Below are positions 42,945-51,985 of a DNA stretch of 64,000 nucleotides, in pieces; position 1 is the stretch's first letter; the number at the start of each line of letters is the position of its first letter. The position numbers and the translations under genes are program-made. Origin of the DNA: Nocardiopsis ansamitocini (GTDB lineage Bacteria > Actinomycetota > Actinomycetes > Streptosporangiales > Streptosporangiaceae); NCBI RefSeq assembly GCF_030268225.1, contig NZ_BSQG01000002.1, positions 611,641 to 675,640 on the forward strand, given 5' to 3'. The notes under the pieces are model-generated. The model was not told the origin of the DNA. It saw nothing but the letters and a program-made list of their open reading frames with translations, and did not search any database.

Positions 42945-43853
42945 ATGAGTGACATGGCCGAGGTGCGCAGGGTGATCGTCGGGGTGGACGGCTCCGACTC
43001 CAGCAGGTATGCCCTGGAGTGGTCGGCCCAGGAGGCCCGGTTCCTGGGTATGGGGCTGCACATCGTGGCCGCCGTCGAGGTGCCCGACGTCGACGGCCCC
43101 TTCGCGGAGCTGCTCCGTTCCCGGGGGGCCGCGACCGACTCCCCACGGGTCAAGGACGCCGAAGCCCTGCTCGCCTACGCTCGCGACTGGATCCTGCGGC
43201 TATACCCCGAACTCGACGTGGCCACGAGGCTCGTCTCCCGGCCCGCGGCCGACGCCCTGCTCGAAGTCGCCGACGAGCCCGGTTCGGCCCTCGTCGTCGT
43301 CGGGTCGCGGGGGCGCGGCAGCCTCGCCGCTGCGTTCGGCGGGTCGGTGAGCGTCGAACTCGCCGCGCGCTCCCCGCTTCCGGTGGTGGTCCTGCCCAAC
43401 AAGCATGAGGCGGTGCGCGGTGCGCGGGGACGCATCGTCGTGGGGGTGGACGGCTCGGACAAGGGGCGGCGCGCCGCCGAGTTCGCCTTCGCCCAGGCGG
43501 CCGAGCGCGGGGCGGAACTGGTCGCGGTGTGTGCCTGGCAGCCGATCACCGCGTTCGCCATGACCATGGGGCCGGTGCCCGCGGAGATCTTCGACGACGA
43601 CGCCGTGGCCGGCAGCGCCCGCGAGACACTGTCCAACGGGATCGTCGACCTGCGCGAGCGCTACCCGCAGGTGGCGGTCGACGCCCGTGTCGTCCGTGCG
43701 CACCCGGTCGTGGCCCTGCTGGAGGCGGCGACGCCCGCCGACCTGGTCGTCGTCGGATCGCGCGGCCGCGGCGGTTTCGCCGGCCTGCTCCTGGGCTCGG
43801 TGAGCCAGTCGGTCCTCCACGGCGCCCACGGCCCGGTGGCGGTTGTGCACTGA
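42945..43853 (+). CDS. Universal stress protein, tandem UspA domains
   Basis: A 302-aa protein with two Usp domains. Each begins VIVGVDGSD (residues about 9 and 164) and ends with the ATP-binding signature G-2x-G-9x-G(S): GSRGRGSLAAAFGGSVS and GSRGRGGFAGLLLGSVS. It probably binds ATP and responds to hypoxia or starvation. ATG 42945. It is divergent from lysX. Confidence 0.92.
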   Translation: MSDMAEVRRVIVGVDGSDSSRYALEWSAQEARFLGMGLHIVAAVEVPDVDGPFAELLRSRGAATDSPRVKDAEALLAYARDWILRLYPELDVATRLVSRPAADALLEVADEPGSALVVVGSRGRGSLAAAFGGSVSVELAARSPLPVVVLPNKHEAVRGARGRIVVGVDGSDKGRRAAEFAFAQAAERGAELVAVCAWQPITAFAMTMGPVPAEIFDDDAVAGSARETLSNGIVDLRERYPQVAVDARVVRAHPVVALLEAATPADLVVVGSRGRGGFAGLLLGSVSQSVLHGAHGPVAVVH

Positions 43854-44281
43854 CGGACACTGCGGTCGGGGGCCCGCGCCCTCCCGCCTGCCCGCCGGTG
43901 GCCGGGAGGGGCCGCGCTTCCCACCGGTGGTGCTGAAGCGGCCCGGCATCCGTGTCGACGGTTGTGAGCAGGCGTGGTGCCCCCGGTCCGTGCCGGCTGC
44001 CGGCCCTCGGGCCGACCGGCGGGGCCCACCTCCCCTCAGGGGACGGCGTGGCGCGGATGAGGGGGCTCGGTCATCGCCCGCCGTCCTTGCTCCCGTGTCC
44101 GGCGCGGCAGGGATCGTGCCCCGAGCGGGCCGGGGCGAAGGAGGTGGGCCTGCTCCTGGTGGACGGGCCCCGATTTCCGCTGCCAGTTGGCGCTCCGTTC
44201 CGCATCGTCTACTATCTTCTTGGGAAGATTTTTTCTAGATAGACTTCTGGTGCTCCGTGCGGGAGCGGTGAAGGAGGGGTC
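43854..44281. other. Intergenic region between the Usp and dioxygenase genes
   Basis: About 430 bases. The last 80 are AT-rich and contain the inverted repeat ATCTTC/GAAGAT (44214-44229) and a T6 run. The rest shows only GC-driven spurious frames. Confidence 0.45.
44214..44229 (+). promoter_or_regulatory. Inverted repeat in the dioxygenase upstream region
   Basis: ATCTTC-TTGG-GAAGAT (44214-44229), followed by T6, is 53 bases before the dioxygenase start. It could be a repressor operator or a weak attenuator hairpin. Confidence 0.35.
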
Positions 44282-45088
44282 ATGACCGACGCCGATCCGC
44301 GGACCGGGACCGACCGGATGCCCGTGCTGTACTTCGGCCACGGGGCCCCGCCGCTGGCCGACGACGCGCTGTGGACCGGCCAACTGGCCGGGTGGTCAGC
44401 CGACCTGCCCCGGCCCACGGCCGTGCTCATCGTGTCCGCCCACTGGGAGGCCGCCCCCGTCACCCTGGGCGCCACCAGTACGGTCCCGCTGGTCTACGAC
44501 TTCTGGGGCTTTCCCCGGCGCTACTACGAAGTCACCTATCCGGCACCGGGCGCCCCGGCCCTCGCGGCCTCGGTGCGCGCGCTGCTGGGCGGCTCCGCGA
44601 TCCCGGTCGCCGAGGACCCCGGGCGCGGGCTGGACCACGGCGCCTACGTCCCGCTCAAGCAGATGTACCCCGACGCCGACGTTCCGGTGCTCCAGATCTC
44701 GATGCCCACCCTGGATCCGCGCGACCTGTTCGAGGTCGGCCGGCGCCTCGCCCCCTTGCGCGACGAGGGGGTGCTGATCATGGGCAGCGGCTTCCTCACC
44801 CACAACCTGTCCTGCGTGGACATGAGCCAGGGGCCCGGTTACCAGCCGCCGTCCTGGTCGGTGGAGTTCGACGACTGGGCCGGCCGGGCCGCGCACAGCG
44901 GTGACGTCGACGCCCTGCTCGACTGGCGGGTCAAGGCTCCGGCCGCGGACATCGCCCACCCGCGCAGCGAGCACCTCGCCCCACTGTTCGTGTCCCTGGG
45001 GGCCGGCAGCACCACCACCGAGACCGCCAGTACCGTCATCGACGGGTTCTGGTACGGGCTGGCCAAACGCGCCTTCCAGTTCGGCTGA
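44282..45088 (+). CDS. LigB-type extradiol dioxygenase (4,5-DOPA dioxygenase / YgiD-like)
   Basis: A 268-aa member of the class III extradiol ring-cleavage family. The expected metal-ligand and catalytic His segments are present: LYFGHGAPP, IVSAHWEAAP, GLDHGAYVPLKQMYPDADVPV and IMGSGFLTHNL. Length and motif spacing fit the DODA/YgiD subgroup, which cleaves catechols including L-DOPA. It is isolated here, so the physiological substrate is unknown. ATG 44282 follows GAAGGAGG. Confidence 0.9.
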   Translation: MTDADPRTGTDRMPVLYFGHGAPPLADDALWTGQLAGWSADLPRPTAVLIVSAHWEAAPVTLGATSTVPLVYDFWGFPRRYYEVTYPAPGAPALAASVRALLGGSAIPVAEDPGRGLDHGAYVPLKQMYPDADVPVLQISMPTLDPRDLFEVGRRLAPLRDEGVLIMGSGFLTHNLSCVDMSQGPGYQPPSWSVEFDDWAGRAAHSGDVDALLDWRVKAPAADIAHPRSEHLAPLFVSLGAGSTTTETASTVIDGFWYGLAKRAFQFG

Positions 45089-45090
45089 CC

Positions 45091-45138
45091 CGTGGTGGCG
45101 CCGGGCCGGCCGCGGGGGCCCGGCACGGCGCCACCACG
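45091..45138. terminator. Bidirectional terminator between dioxygenase and prfC
   Basis: Perfect 13-bp arms (45091-45103 and 45126-45138) fill the gap between the two convergent stop codons, with a GC-rich, further-pairing loop. Confidence 0.78.
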
Positions 45139-45140
45139 CG

Positions 45141-46766
45141 TCAGGCCGAGTCCTCCACGCCGCCGGCCAACAGCGCCTCCATGACGAGGTCCGGCTGGTC
45201 GCGCTGGATGACCTTGAGGCGCCACTTGTTGTGCACCAGGACCAGCAGCTCGTCGTCGGAGCGCCGGGTGAGGACCTCGGCGCCGGAGAGCCCGTGCAGG
45301 ATCGGTGCGGAGGCGGCGTCGGTGCGGCGCGCCACCGCGTAGTCCAGCGGCGAGAGTTCGATCGGCGCGCGGAACTCGTGCTCCATCCGGTGTTTGACCA
45401 CGTCGAACTGGAGGGGGCCCACCGCCGCGAGGACGGGGGCCTGTTCGCCGCGCACGTCGGAGACCAGGACCTGCACCACGCCCTCGGAGTCCAGCTGCTC
45501 GATGCCGCGCCGGAACTGCTTGTAGCGCCCGGCGTCCAGGGCGCGCGCAACCATGAAGTGCTCGGGGGCGAAGCTGGGGATCGGCGGGAAGTGCACCGGC
45601 TTGCCCTCGTACAGGGTGTCGCCCACGCTCAGGGCGTGCGCGTTGACCAGCGCGATCACGTCACCGGCGAAGGCGGTGTCGATGGTGTGCCGCTCCGAGC
45701 CGAACACCGCCTGGGTGTACTTGGTGGCGAAGGGGCGGCCCGAGGCGGCGTGGGTGAGGACCATGCCGCGGTCGAAGCGGCCCGAGCACACCCGTACGAA
45801 CGCCATCCGGTCGCGGTGCTGCTTGTCCATGTTGGCCTGCATCTTGAAGACCAGACCGGAGAAGGGCGCCTCGATCGGCCGGGGGGTCCCCTCGGCGTCG
45901 GAGCGCGGCTTGGGCGCCGGCGCGAGGTCCACCAGCGTGCGCAGCAACTGCGCCACGCCGAAGTTGGTCAGCGCCGCGCCGAACAGCACGGGCGAGGACT
46001 TCCCGGCGAGGAAGGACTCCTCGTCGAAGTCGGCGCCGATCTCGCCCAGGAGCTCGATCTCCTCCAGGGCCTGCGTCCAGGTCTCGCCCTCGACCTGCTC
46101 GGCCTGGTCGTCGGAGAGGCGCTCCTCCTCGGCGCGGGTCGCGCCGCCGGGGGTGCGGCGCATCTTGGTGTAGCCGCCCTCCACGCGGTCGATGAGGCCG
46201 CGGAAGTCACCGGCGATGCCCACCGGCCAGTTCAACGGGGTGGGGCGCAGGCCGATGCGCTGCTCGATCTCGTCGAGGAGTTCGAGGGGCTCCCGCCCGG
46301 GGCGGTCCCACTTGTTCACGAAGGTGATGACCGGGATGCCCTGGTTGCGGGCCACGTCGAACAGTTTGAGGGTCTGCGGCTCCAGGCCCTTGGCGGAGTC
46401 CAGCAGCATGATGGCCGCGTCCACGGCGGCCAGGACCCGGTAGGTGTCCTCGGAGAAGTCGGCGTGGCCGGGGGTGTCCAGAAGGTTCAGGACGCAGTCG
46501 TCGTAGTCGATGCGCAGCGCCGCGGAGGTGATGGAGATCCCGCGCGCCTGCTCCATCTCCATCCAGTCGGAGGTGACGCCCTTGCGGTCGCCCTTGCCGT
46601 GCACCGCGCCCGCGGAGGTGATGGCGGCCGCGTGCAGCGCCAGCGCCTCGGTCAGGGTGGACTTGCCCGCGTCGGGGTGGGAGATCACCGCGAACGTGCG
46701 CCGCCGGGCAGCCTCGCCGACCGCTTCGGGAAGTTTGCTGGTCGAGGTATGCGCTGCCACAGTCAC
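45141..46766 (-). CDS. prfC: Peptide chain release factor 3
   Basis: A translational GTPase of 541 aa. G1 is HPDAGKSTLTEAL, the switch region is ARGISITSAALRIDYDD, G3 is LLDTPGHADFSEDTYRVL and G4 is VNKWDRPGR. The RF3-specific C-terminal domain is present (EGVVQVLVSDVRGEQAPVLAAVGPLQFDVVKHRMEHEF). It releases RF1/RF2 from the ribosome after peptide release. GTG 46766 is the first start in frame. Confidence 0.95.
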   Translation of the reverse strand: MTVAAHTSTSKLPEAVGEAARRRTFAVISHPDAGKSTLTEALALHAAAITSAGAVHGKGDRKGVTSDWMEMEQARGISITSAALRIDYDDCVLNLLDTPGHADFSEDTYRVLAAVDAAIMLLDSAKGLEPQTLKLFDVARNQGIPVITFVNKWDRPGREPLELLDEIEQRIGLRPTPLNWPVGIAGDFRGLIDRVEGGYTKMRRTPGGATRAEEERLSDDQAEQVEGETWTQALEEIELLGEIGADFDEESFLAGKSSPVLFGAALTNFGVAQLLRTLVDLAPAPKPRSDAEGTPRPIEAPFSGLVFKMQANMDKQHRDRMAFVRVCSGRFDRGMVLTHAASGRPFATKYTQAVFGSERHTIDTAFAGDVIALVNAHALSVGDTLYEGKPVHFPPIPSFAPEHFMVARALDAGRYKQFRRGIEQLDSEGVVQVLVSDVRGEQAPVLAAVGPLQFDVVKHRMEHEFRAPIELSPLDYAVARRTDAASAPILHGLSGAEVLTRRSDDELLVLVHNKWRLKVIQRDQPDLVMEALLAGGVEDSA

Positions 46767-46863
46767 CGGTACTCGTCTCGTCGCTGAATTGCCCCTCGAA
46801 ATCTACCTCAACGCCGCACGGCCCCCGGCCTTGACGGAAACAGCGGGCAGACGCTTCACTCAT

Positions 46864-46879
46864 TACCGACCGGTCGGTA
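46864..46879. promoter_or_regulatory. Perfect palindrome TACCGACCGGTCGGTA
   Basis: A 16-bp perfect palindrome in the prfC/oxidoreductase divergent region, 27 bases before the oxidoreductase GTG. The ACCGACCGGTCGGT form is typical of TetR-family operators. No TetR gene is adjacent here, so the regulator would act from elsewhere. Confidence 0.5.
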
Positions 46880-46906
46880 TCGCGCTCTCTGTGTCGGAGG
46901 CAAGCG

Positions 46907-47899
46907 GTGAAAGCGTTGCGGGTCCACGAACCGGGCGAGCCCGGCACCGTCCTGAGGGCCGAGGAGGTCGAGCGCCCCGAGCCGGGCCCCGGCCGGCTGC
47001 TCGTTCGGGTGAGCGCGGCGGCACTGAACTTTCCCGACGCGCTGCTGTGCCGCGGCCACTACCAGGAGAGGCCCCCGCTGCCCTTCACCCCGGGCGTCGA
47101 GGTGTGCGGCGAGGTCGTCGCGGTCGGCGAGGGGGTCCCGGACATCCCAGGGATCGCGGTCGGCGACCGGGTGATCGGCTCGCCGGTGCTGCCCCACGGC
47201 GGGTTCGCCGAATACGCGTTGATGACCGCCGCCGAGGTTCTGCCCGCCCCGGGAACGCTCTCCGACGCCCAGGCGTCCACACTGTTCATCGGCTATCAGA
47301 CCGGGTGGTTCGCACTGCACCGCCGAGCGGAGCTGCGCGCAGGGGAGACCGTCCTGGTGCACGCGGCGGCCGGGGGCGTGGGCGGTGCGGCGGTCCAGTT
47401 GGCCAAGGCCGCCGGCGCCCGGGTGATCGGCGTCGTGGGCGGTGCGGCGAAGACGGACCATGCCCGCGCGCTGGGCGCCGACGTGGTCGTGGACCGGCAC
47501 ACCCAGGACTTCGTTCCGGTGGTCAAGGAGGTCACCGGGGGGCGCGGCGCCGACGTCGTCTTCGACCCCGTTGGGGGCGACGCCTTCACTCGCTCCACCA
47601 AGTGCGTGGCCTTCGAGGGGCGCGTCGTGGTGGTCGGCTTCGCCGGCGGCACCATTCCCGCGCCCGCACTCAACCACGTCCTGCTCAAGAACTACTCGCT
47701 GCTCGGACTGCACTGGGGGCTCTACGTCCGCCGTGCGCCCGCCCTGGTGCGGGAATGCCACGAACAGCTCACCGACCTCGCGGCGCGCGGCCAGATCACG
47801 CCGGTGGTCAGCGAGACGCTCGCTCTCGGGGAGGTCCCCGGGGCGCTTCAGCGGCTGGCCGACGGGACGACGATCGGGCGGTTGGTCGTCGCGGGATGA
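46907..47899 (+). CDS. NADPH:quinone oxidoreductase-like, zinc-independent medium-chain reductase
   Basis: A 330-aa QOR-type enzyme. Features are VSAAALNFPDALLCRGHYQERPPLPFTPGVEVCGEV near the N-terminus and a nucleotide-binding AAAGGVGGAAVQLAKAAGA. No structural zinc Cys cluster is present, which separates it from the alcohol dehydrogenase at 32920. It would reduce quinones or enoyl-type substrates with NADPH. GTG 46907. It is preceded by a TetR-type palindrome, and an SDR gene follows about 210 bp downstream. Confidence 0.87.
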   Translation: MKALRVHEPGEPGTVLRAEEVERPEPGPGRLLVRVSAAALNFPDALLCRGHYQERPPLPFTPGVEVCGEVVAVGEGVPDIPGIAVGDRVIGSPVLPHGGFAEYALMTAAEVLPAPGTLSDAQASTLFIGYQTGWFALHRRAELRAGETVLVHAAAGGVGGAAVQLAKAAGARVIGVVGGAAKTDHARALGADVVVDRHTQDFVPVVKEVTGGRGADVVFDPVGGDAFTRSTKCVAFEGRVVVVGFAGGTIPAPALNHVLLKNYSLLGLHWGLYVRRAPALVRECHEQLTDLAARGQITPVVSETLALGEVPGALQRLADGTTIGRLVVAG

Positions 47900-48109
47900 C
47901 CCCCTGGGGGCTGCGATCGCCGCCCGGCGGCCGGAAAAGACCTGCTTCCACCCCACCACCGCCTGCGCGGCCGCCCGAACGCGCCCGGGCGTGCGGTCAT
48001 GGGTGACCACGGGAACCGTGATCGCCCGGAAGCCCTGGGAAGACCACCCGTTCCCACCCCCTGAAGAACGTTCGACCCCCTGCAAGACCTGAAGAACTGG
48101 AGACCCCGC

Positions 48110-48910
48110 ATGGGACGCCCCTTCGACGTGGCCGGCCGCACCGTTGTCGTCACCGGTGGTGCCGGCGGTATCGGGTACGCACTCGCCGATCGCCTCCTGC
48201 GCGGGGGAGCCGCCCGGGTGGTGCTCGCCGACCGCGACGGCGGACAGGCCGCAGAGGCCGCCGCCCGGTTGGGCGAGCGGGCCCACGGCATCACCCTGGA
48301 CGTCACCGACGCCGCCGCGGTGGCCGCGGTCGTCGAGGAGGTCGAGAAGACCGCCCCCATCGACCTGTGGTGCGCCAACGCCGGTGTCGCGCGGGGCGAG
48401 GAGTTGGGCGGGGACGCCGACTGGGAGGTCTCCTGGCGCGTCCACGTCCGGGCCACGTTGCACGTCGCCCGGATTCTGGTGCCCCGAATGGTGGGGCGCG
48501 GCGGCGGCCACATCATGATCACCGCCTCGGCGGCGGGGCTGCTCACCAACGTCGACTCCGCCGCCTACTCGGTCACCAAGCACGCCGCGGTCGCCTTCGC
48601 CGAATGGCTGGCCGTCCGTTACGGCGACGACGGCCTCGACGTCTCCTGCCTGTGCCCCATGGGGGTCAACACCGCCATGACCGCCCAGGACGGGCCCGCC
48701 GCCGCGACCCGGCTCGGCGGGGCGTACATCGAGCCCGAGGACGTCGCGGAGTCCGCGGTTCTTGCGCTGGCGGAGGGCCGTTTCCTGATCCTGCCCCAGC
48801 CGCAGGCCGCGGTCATGGAGCAGCACCGTGCGGGCGACCGCGACCGCTGGCTCTCGGGCATGCGCAGGGCCTGGCGGGAACTGCGCGCCGCACGGCCCTC
48901 TGCACCCTGA
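48110..48910 (+). CDS. Short-chain dehydrogenase/reductase
   Basis: A 266-aa classical SDR. The cofactor motif is TGGAGGIGYALADRLL, then LDVTD, CANAGVA, catalytic Ser in MITASAAG and YxxxK in AAYSVTKHAA, and PMGVNTAM after the active site. ATG 48110 follows GGAGA. The C-terminal extension (about residues 220-266) is Arg-rich. Same strand as the QOR gene, possibly the same pathway. Substrate unknown. Confidence 0.88.
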   Translation: MGRPFDVAGRTVVVTGGAGGIGYALADRLLRGGAARVVLADRDGGQAAEAAARLGERAHGITLDVTDAAAVAAVVEEVEKTAPIDLWCANAGVARGEELGGDADWEVSWRVHVRATLHVARILVPRMVGRGGGHIMITASAAGLLTNVDSAAYSVTKHAAVAFAEWLAVRYGDDGLDVSCLCPMGVNTAMTAQDGPAAATRLGGAYIEPEDVAESAVLALAEGRFLILPQPQAAVMEQHRAGDRDRWLSGMRRAWRELRAARPSAP

Positions 48911-49057
48911 CCGCCACGACCGTTGTAGACGTCGGCCGGGAGGCGGCGAAGGCCCCGTCGGGCATGACAGATGTCATGCCCGACCCGTGCGGGACGCGGA
49001 GAAAACCCATGATCGGCGACACTCTGTAATGGCCCTATGCCGGATTAGCGTCGAGAC

Positions 49058-50092
49058 ATGCACCTCGACGACGACCGTTTCCCTTCGCCCCCGACCCCGC
49101 CAGCGGACCCCGGAGCGGTGCGGACCTCCCCGACCTCCCCGGACGGCCCCGCGGTACCGCCCCGGCGCAGCCGCGGCCCGTGGCCGGTGCCGCCGGGCGT
49201 GGAGTACCACCGTGTGCTCGCGGGGGAGAAGCGCCGGATCGGGCGCGGCATCCTCGCGATCGTGCTCCTCCTGGCCGGCCTGTTCGTCTTCGGCGTCGTC
49301 CTCTCCGAGGCCGCCGCCTTCATCGACACGCGGTCGGCCACCACCGCGCCAGCGGGGAGCGGCCCCGTGTACACGCCGCTGTTCCACGCCGCCACCTTGT
49401 CCTCGATCGCCCTGCTCATCCCGTGGAGCATGGCCATCCAGCGGTGGCTCTACGGCGTGCGCGCAGCCTCACTGCACTCCGTGGTGTCGCGCTTCAGGTT
49501 CGATGTGTTCGGGCGGGCGGTCATGTTCATCGGCCCCGTCTGGCTGATCGCCTCGGTCGTCCTGAGCCTCCTCGTGCCCAAGGAGCAGGCGTACTGGTCG
49601 TCAGCGGGCCTGGCCGCCATGTTCGTCTTCACCGTCCTGCTGGCGCCCTTGCAGTCGGCCGGGGAGGAGTACGGCCTGCGCGGGCTCGTCCTCCGCGTCG
49701 CCGGGAGCTGGGGCCGGGGCCCGCGTGCGGGACTGGCCTCCGGCGTCCTGGTCTCCAGCCTGGTGTTCATGGTCATCCACCTCTCGACCGACCCGTGGCT
49801 GAACCTCTGGTACTTCACGTCCGCCGTCAGCCTGGCCCTCATCACCTGGCGCACCGGCGGGATCGAGATCGCGATCGTCGTGCACGCGCTGAACAACACG
49901 TTCCTCTTCCTCTTCGACATCGTCATGCACTCCGACTTCGACTCCATTTTCGAGCGGTCGGCTGGGGCCGGGTCGCCCGCCGTGCTCGTCCTCTGCGCCG
50001 CCGTCGTCGCGATCACGGCGGTGGTGTGGCTGCGCACGCGCCGGACGGGACCGGTCCTGACCCCCTCGGGTCCGCAGTCGGTGCGGGGGTGA
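49058..50092 (+). CDS. CPBP-family intramembrane metalloprotease
   Basis: A 344-aa protein with a Pro-rich cytoplasmic N-terminus of about 60 residues and about eight spans. Motif 1 is AGEEYGLRGLVLRVAG (EExxxR), motif 2 is FMVIHLSTDPWLNLWYF (His) and motif 3 is IVVHALNNTFLFLFD (His, Asn). It heads a probable operon with a histidine kinase 7 bp downstream, its regulator and a membrane protein. The combination suggests the protease may act in, or be controlled by, this signalling pathway (inference). Confidence 0.87.
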   Translation: MHLDDDRFPSPPTPPADPGAVRTSPTSPDGPAVPPRRSRGPWPVPPGVEYHRVLAGEKRRIGRGILAIVLLLAGLFVFGVVLSEAAAFIDTRSATTAPAGSGPVYTPLFHAATLSSIALLIPWSMAIQRWLYGVRAASLHSVVSRFRFDVFGRAVMFIGPVWLIASVVLSLLVPKEQAYWSSAGLAAMFVFTVLLAPLQSAGEEYGLRGLVLRVAGSWGRGPRAGLASGVLVSSLVFMVIHLSTDPWLNLWYFTSAVSLALITWRTGGIEIAIVVHALNNTFLFLFDIVMHSDFDSIFERSAGAGSPAVLVLCAAVVAITAVVWLRTRRTGPVLTPSGPQSVRG

Positions 50093-50099
50093 CGCGACA

Positions 50100-51308
50100 A
50101 TGGCGGTCATGAGCGACTCACCACCGGTCGGCGCCCGCAAGTTCGAGACCTACGCGCGCTGGTCCGCCTACCTGGCCGTCTCGATGCCGGTCGGCACCCT
50201 CCTCCGGAGCGCCGCCGAGGCGGACCGGCTCACCGGGGCGGCCCTCGCCGTGTCGGTCGCGGCGGTCGTGCTCTGCCTCCTCCTCGTCACCGGGAACGTC
50301 CTCGTCACCAAGTGGAGCATCGACACCCTCGTCGGGCGCGCACGGCGTCTTCCCCTCGCCGGTGTCGTCGTGTGGCTGCTGGTCCTCGCCGCCTTCACGG
50401 TCGTGGCCTCCATGCTTTCCCACCCCGCGATGGGCCTAACGGTCGCCGCGGCGACCGGTTCGGCGGCCGCGAGCTTCGTCCCCGCCCTCCACGCGCGCCG
50501 GGCACTGCTGCTCAACGCGGTGACCCTCGTCCTCACCGTCCCGCTCATCGGCTTCGCCGACCTCGTCCTCCTGCTGTCCGCCGTGGTCCTGACCACCATC
50601 ATCCTGTGGCTCTGCTGGTCGAGCGCCTGGATGCTGCGGGTGCTGCGCGAGCTGCAGGCCGCGCACGAGACCCGGGCCGAACTCGCGCTCGCGAACGAAC
50701 GCCTGCGCATCTCCCGCGACCTCCACGACGTGTTCGGCCGGACCCTGGCGACGATCGCGGTCAAGAGTTCGTTGGCGTCGGAACTGGTCGGGCGCGGCCA
50801 CGGCGAGCGGGCCGCGGCCGAGATCACCGAGGTCCGGCGCCTCGCCGATGAGGCCGGGACCGAAGTCCGCCGGGTTGTGCGCGGCGAGCTCCGCACGACC
50901 TGGGAGGGCGAGGTGTCGGGTGCGCGATCACTGCTGGAGTCCGCCGGCATCCGCTGCACGGTGACCGGGGACCCCGTGCCGGAGGAGTGCGCGCAGGCGC
51001 TCGCGTGGGTCGTGCGCGAGGGCGTCACCAACGTGCTGCGCCACTCGGCGGCGACCCGGGTCACCCTCGCGACCGCCGACGAGGACGGGGAGGTGCTCCT
51101 CAGCATCGCCAACGACGGGGCCGCTCCTGCGGGCTCCGCGCGGACCGACGGGTTCGACGCGCACGCGGCTGCCGTCGGCGGGGGAATGGGGCTGCGCTCG
51201 ATGTCCGAGCGGATCCGTGCGCTGGGCGGTCGCCTCACCACGCGCCGCGACGGCACCTGGTTCCTGCTCGACGCCACCGTCCCGTCCCCGGAGGGAGACC
51301 CCGCATGA
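50100..51308 (+). CDS. DesK/NarX-type sensor histidine kinase
   Basis: A 402-aa kinase with about five or six N-terminal TM helices (YLAVSMPVGTLLR; AALAVSVAAVVLCLLLVTGNV; LAGVVVWLLVLAAFTVVASML), a HisKA_3 box with phospho-His in RISRDLHDVFGRTLATIAVK, and a HATPase_c (EGVTNVLRHSAATRVTLA; GGGMGLRSMSERIRALGGRL). The start is ATG 50100 or 50109. The stop overlaps the regulator start in ATGA (51305-51308). Confidence 0.88.
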   Translation: MAVMSDSPPVGARKFETYARWSAYLAVSMPVGTLLRSAAEADRLTGAALAVSVAAVVLCLLLVTGNVLVTKWSIDTLVGRARRLPLAGVVVWLLVLAAFTVVASMLSHPAMGLTVAAATGSAAASFVPALHARRALLLNAVTLVLTVPLIGFADLVLLLSAVVLTTIILWLCWSSAWMLRVLRELQAAHETRAELALANERLRISRDLHDVFGRTLATIAVKSSLASELVGRGHGERAAAEITEVRRLADEAGTEVRRVVRGELRTTWEGEVSGARSLLESAGIRCTVTGDPVPEECAQALAWVVREGVTNVLRHSAATRVTLATADEDGEVLLSIANDGAAPAGSARTDGFDAHAAAVGGGMGLRSMSERIRALGGRLTTRRDGTWFLLDATVPSPEGDPA

Positions 51309-51910
51309 CGCGCATCCTCGTCGCCGACGACGAACACCTCATCCGCGACGCCGTCGCCGGACTGCTCGACCTGGAGGACGACTTCGAGGTCGTCGGCAGG
51401 GCCGCGTCGGGCGACGAGGCACTGGCGACGGCCCTGCGGGTCCGTCCCGACGTGGCCCTGCTCGACCTGCAACTGCCCGGGCCCGACGGCATCGAGGTGG
51501 CCCGGCGGCTCGCGGTGGAACTCCCGGACTGCCGCTGCGTCATCGTCACCTCGCACGGTCGCCCCGGCTACCTGAAGTCGGCCCTCGCCGCGGGCGTGCG
51601 CGGTTTCCTGCCCAAAACCGTCTCCTCCCGCACGTTCGCCCGGGTCGTGCGCAGCGTCGCGGACGGAGGGCGCTACGTCGACCCCGAGCTAGCGGCCGAG
51701 GCGATCAGCGCGGGGGACTCCCCGCTCAGCCCGCGCGAGGCCGACGTCCTCGCCCTGGCGCGCGACGGCGCGCCCGTCGAGGAGATCGCCCGGCGCGTCT
51801 CGCTCTCCCGGGGGACCGTGCGCAACCACCTCGCGGCAGCCATCGCCAAGCTCGACACCTCGAACCGGCACGAGGCCGCGCGCGTCGCCGCCGAGCACGG
51901 CTGGATCTGA
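51305..51910 (+). CDS. NarL/LuxR-type response regulator
   Basis: A 201-aa regulator. The receiver starts MTRILVADDEHLIRDAV, with phospho-Asp in VALLDLQLPGPDG, and the LuxR-type HTH is LSPREADVLALARDGAPVEEIARRVSLSRGTVRNHL. It is translationally coupled to the upstream DesK-type kinase, its certain partner. Confidence 0.92.
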   Translation: MTRILVADDEHLIRDAVAGLLDLEDDFEVVGRAASGDEALATALRVRPDVALLDLQLPGPDGIEVARRLAVELPDCRCVIVTSHGRPGYLKSALAAGVRGFLPKTVSSRTFARVVRSVADGGRYVDPELAAEAISAGDSPLSPREADVLALARDGAPVEEIARRVSLSRGTVRNHLAAAIAKLDTSNRHEAARVAAEHGWI

Positions 51911-51985
51911 ACCGGTCCGGTGGCCTGGAGACCGGACCGGCCCCGATACAGGCGAGTCGTTCCCCACGATGACAAGGAGTCCGCG

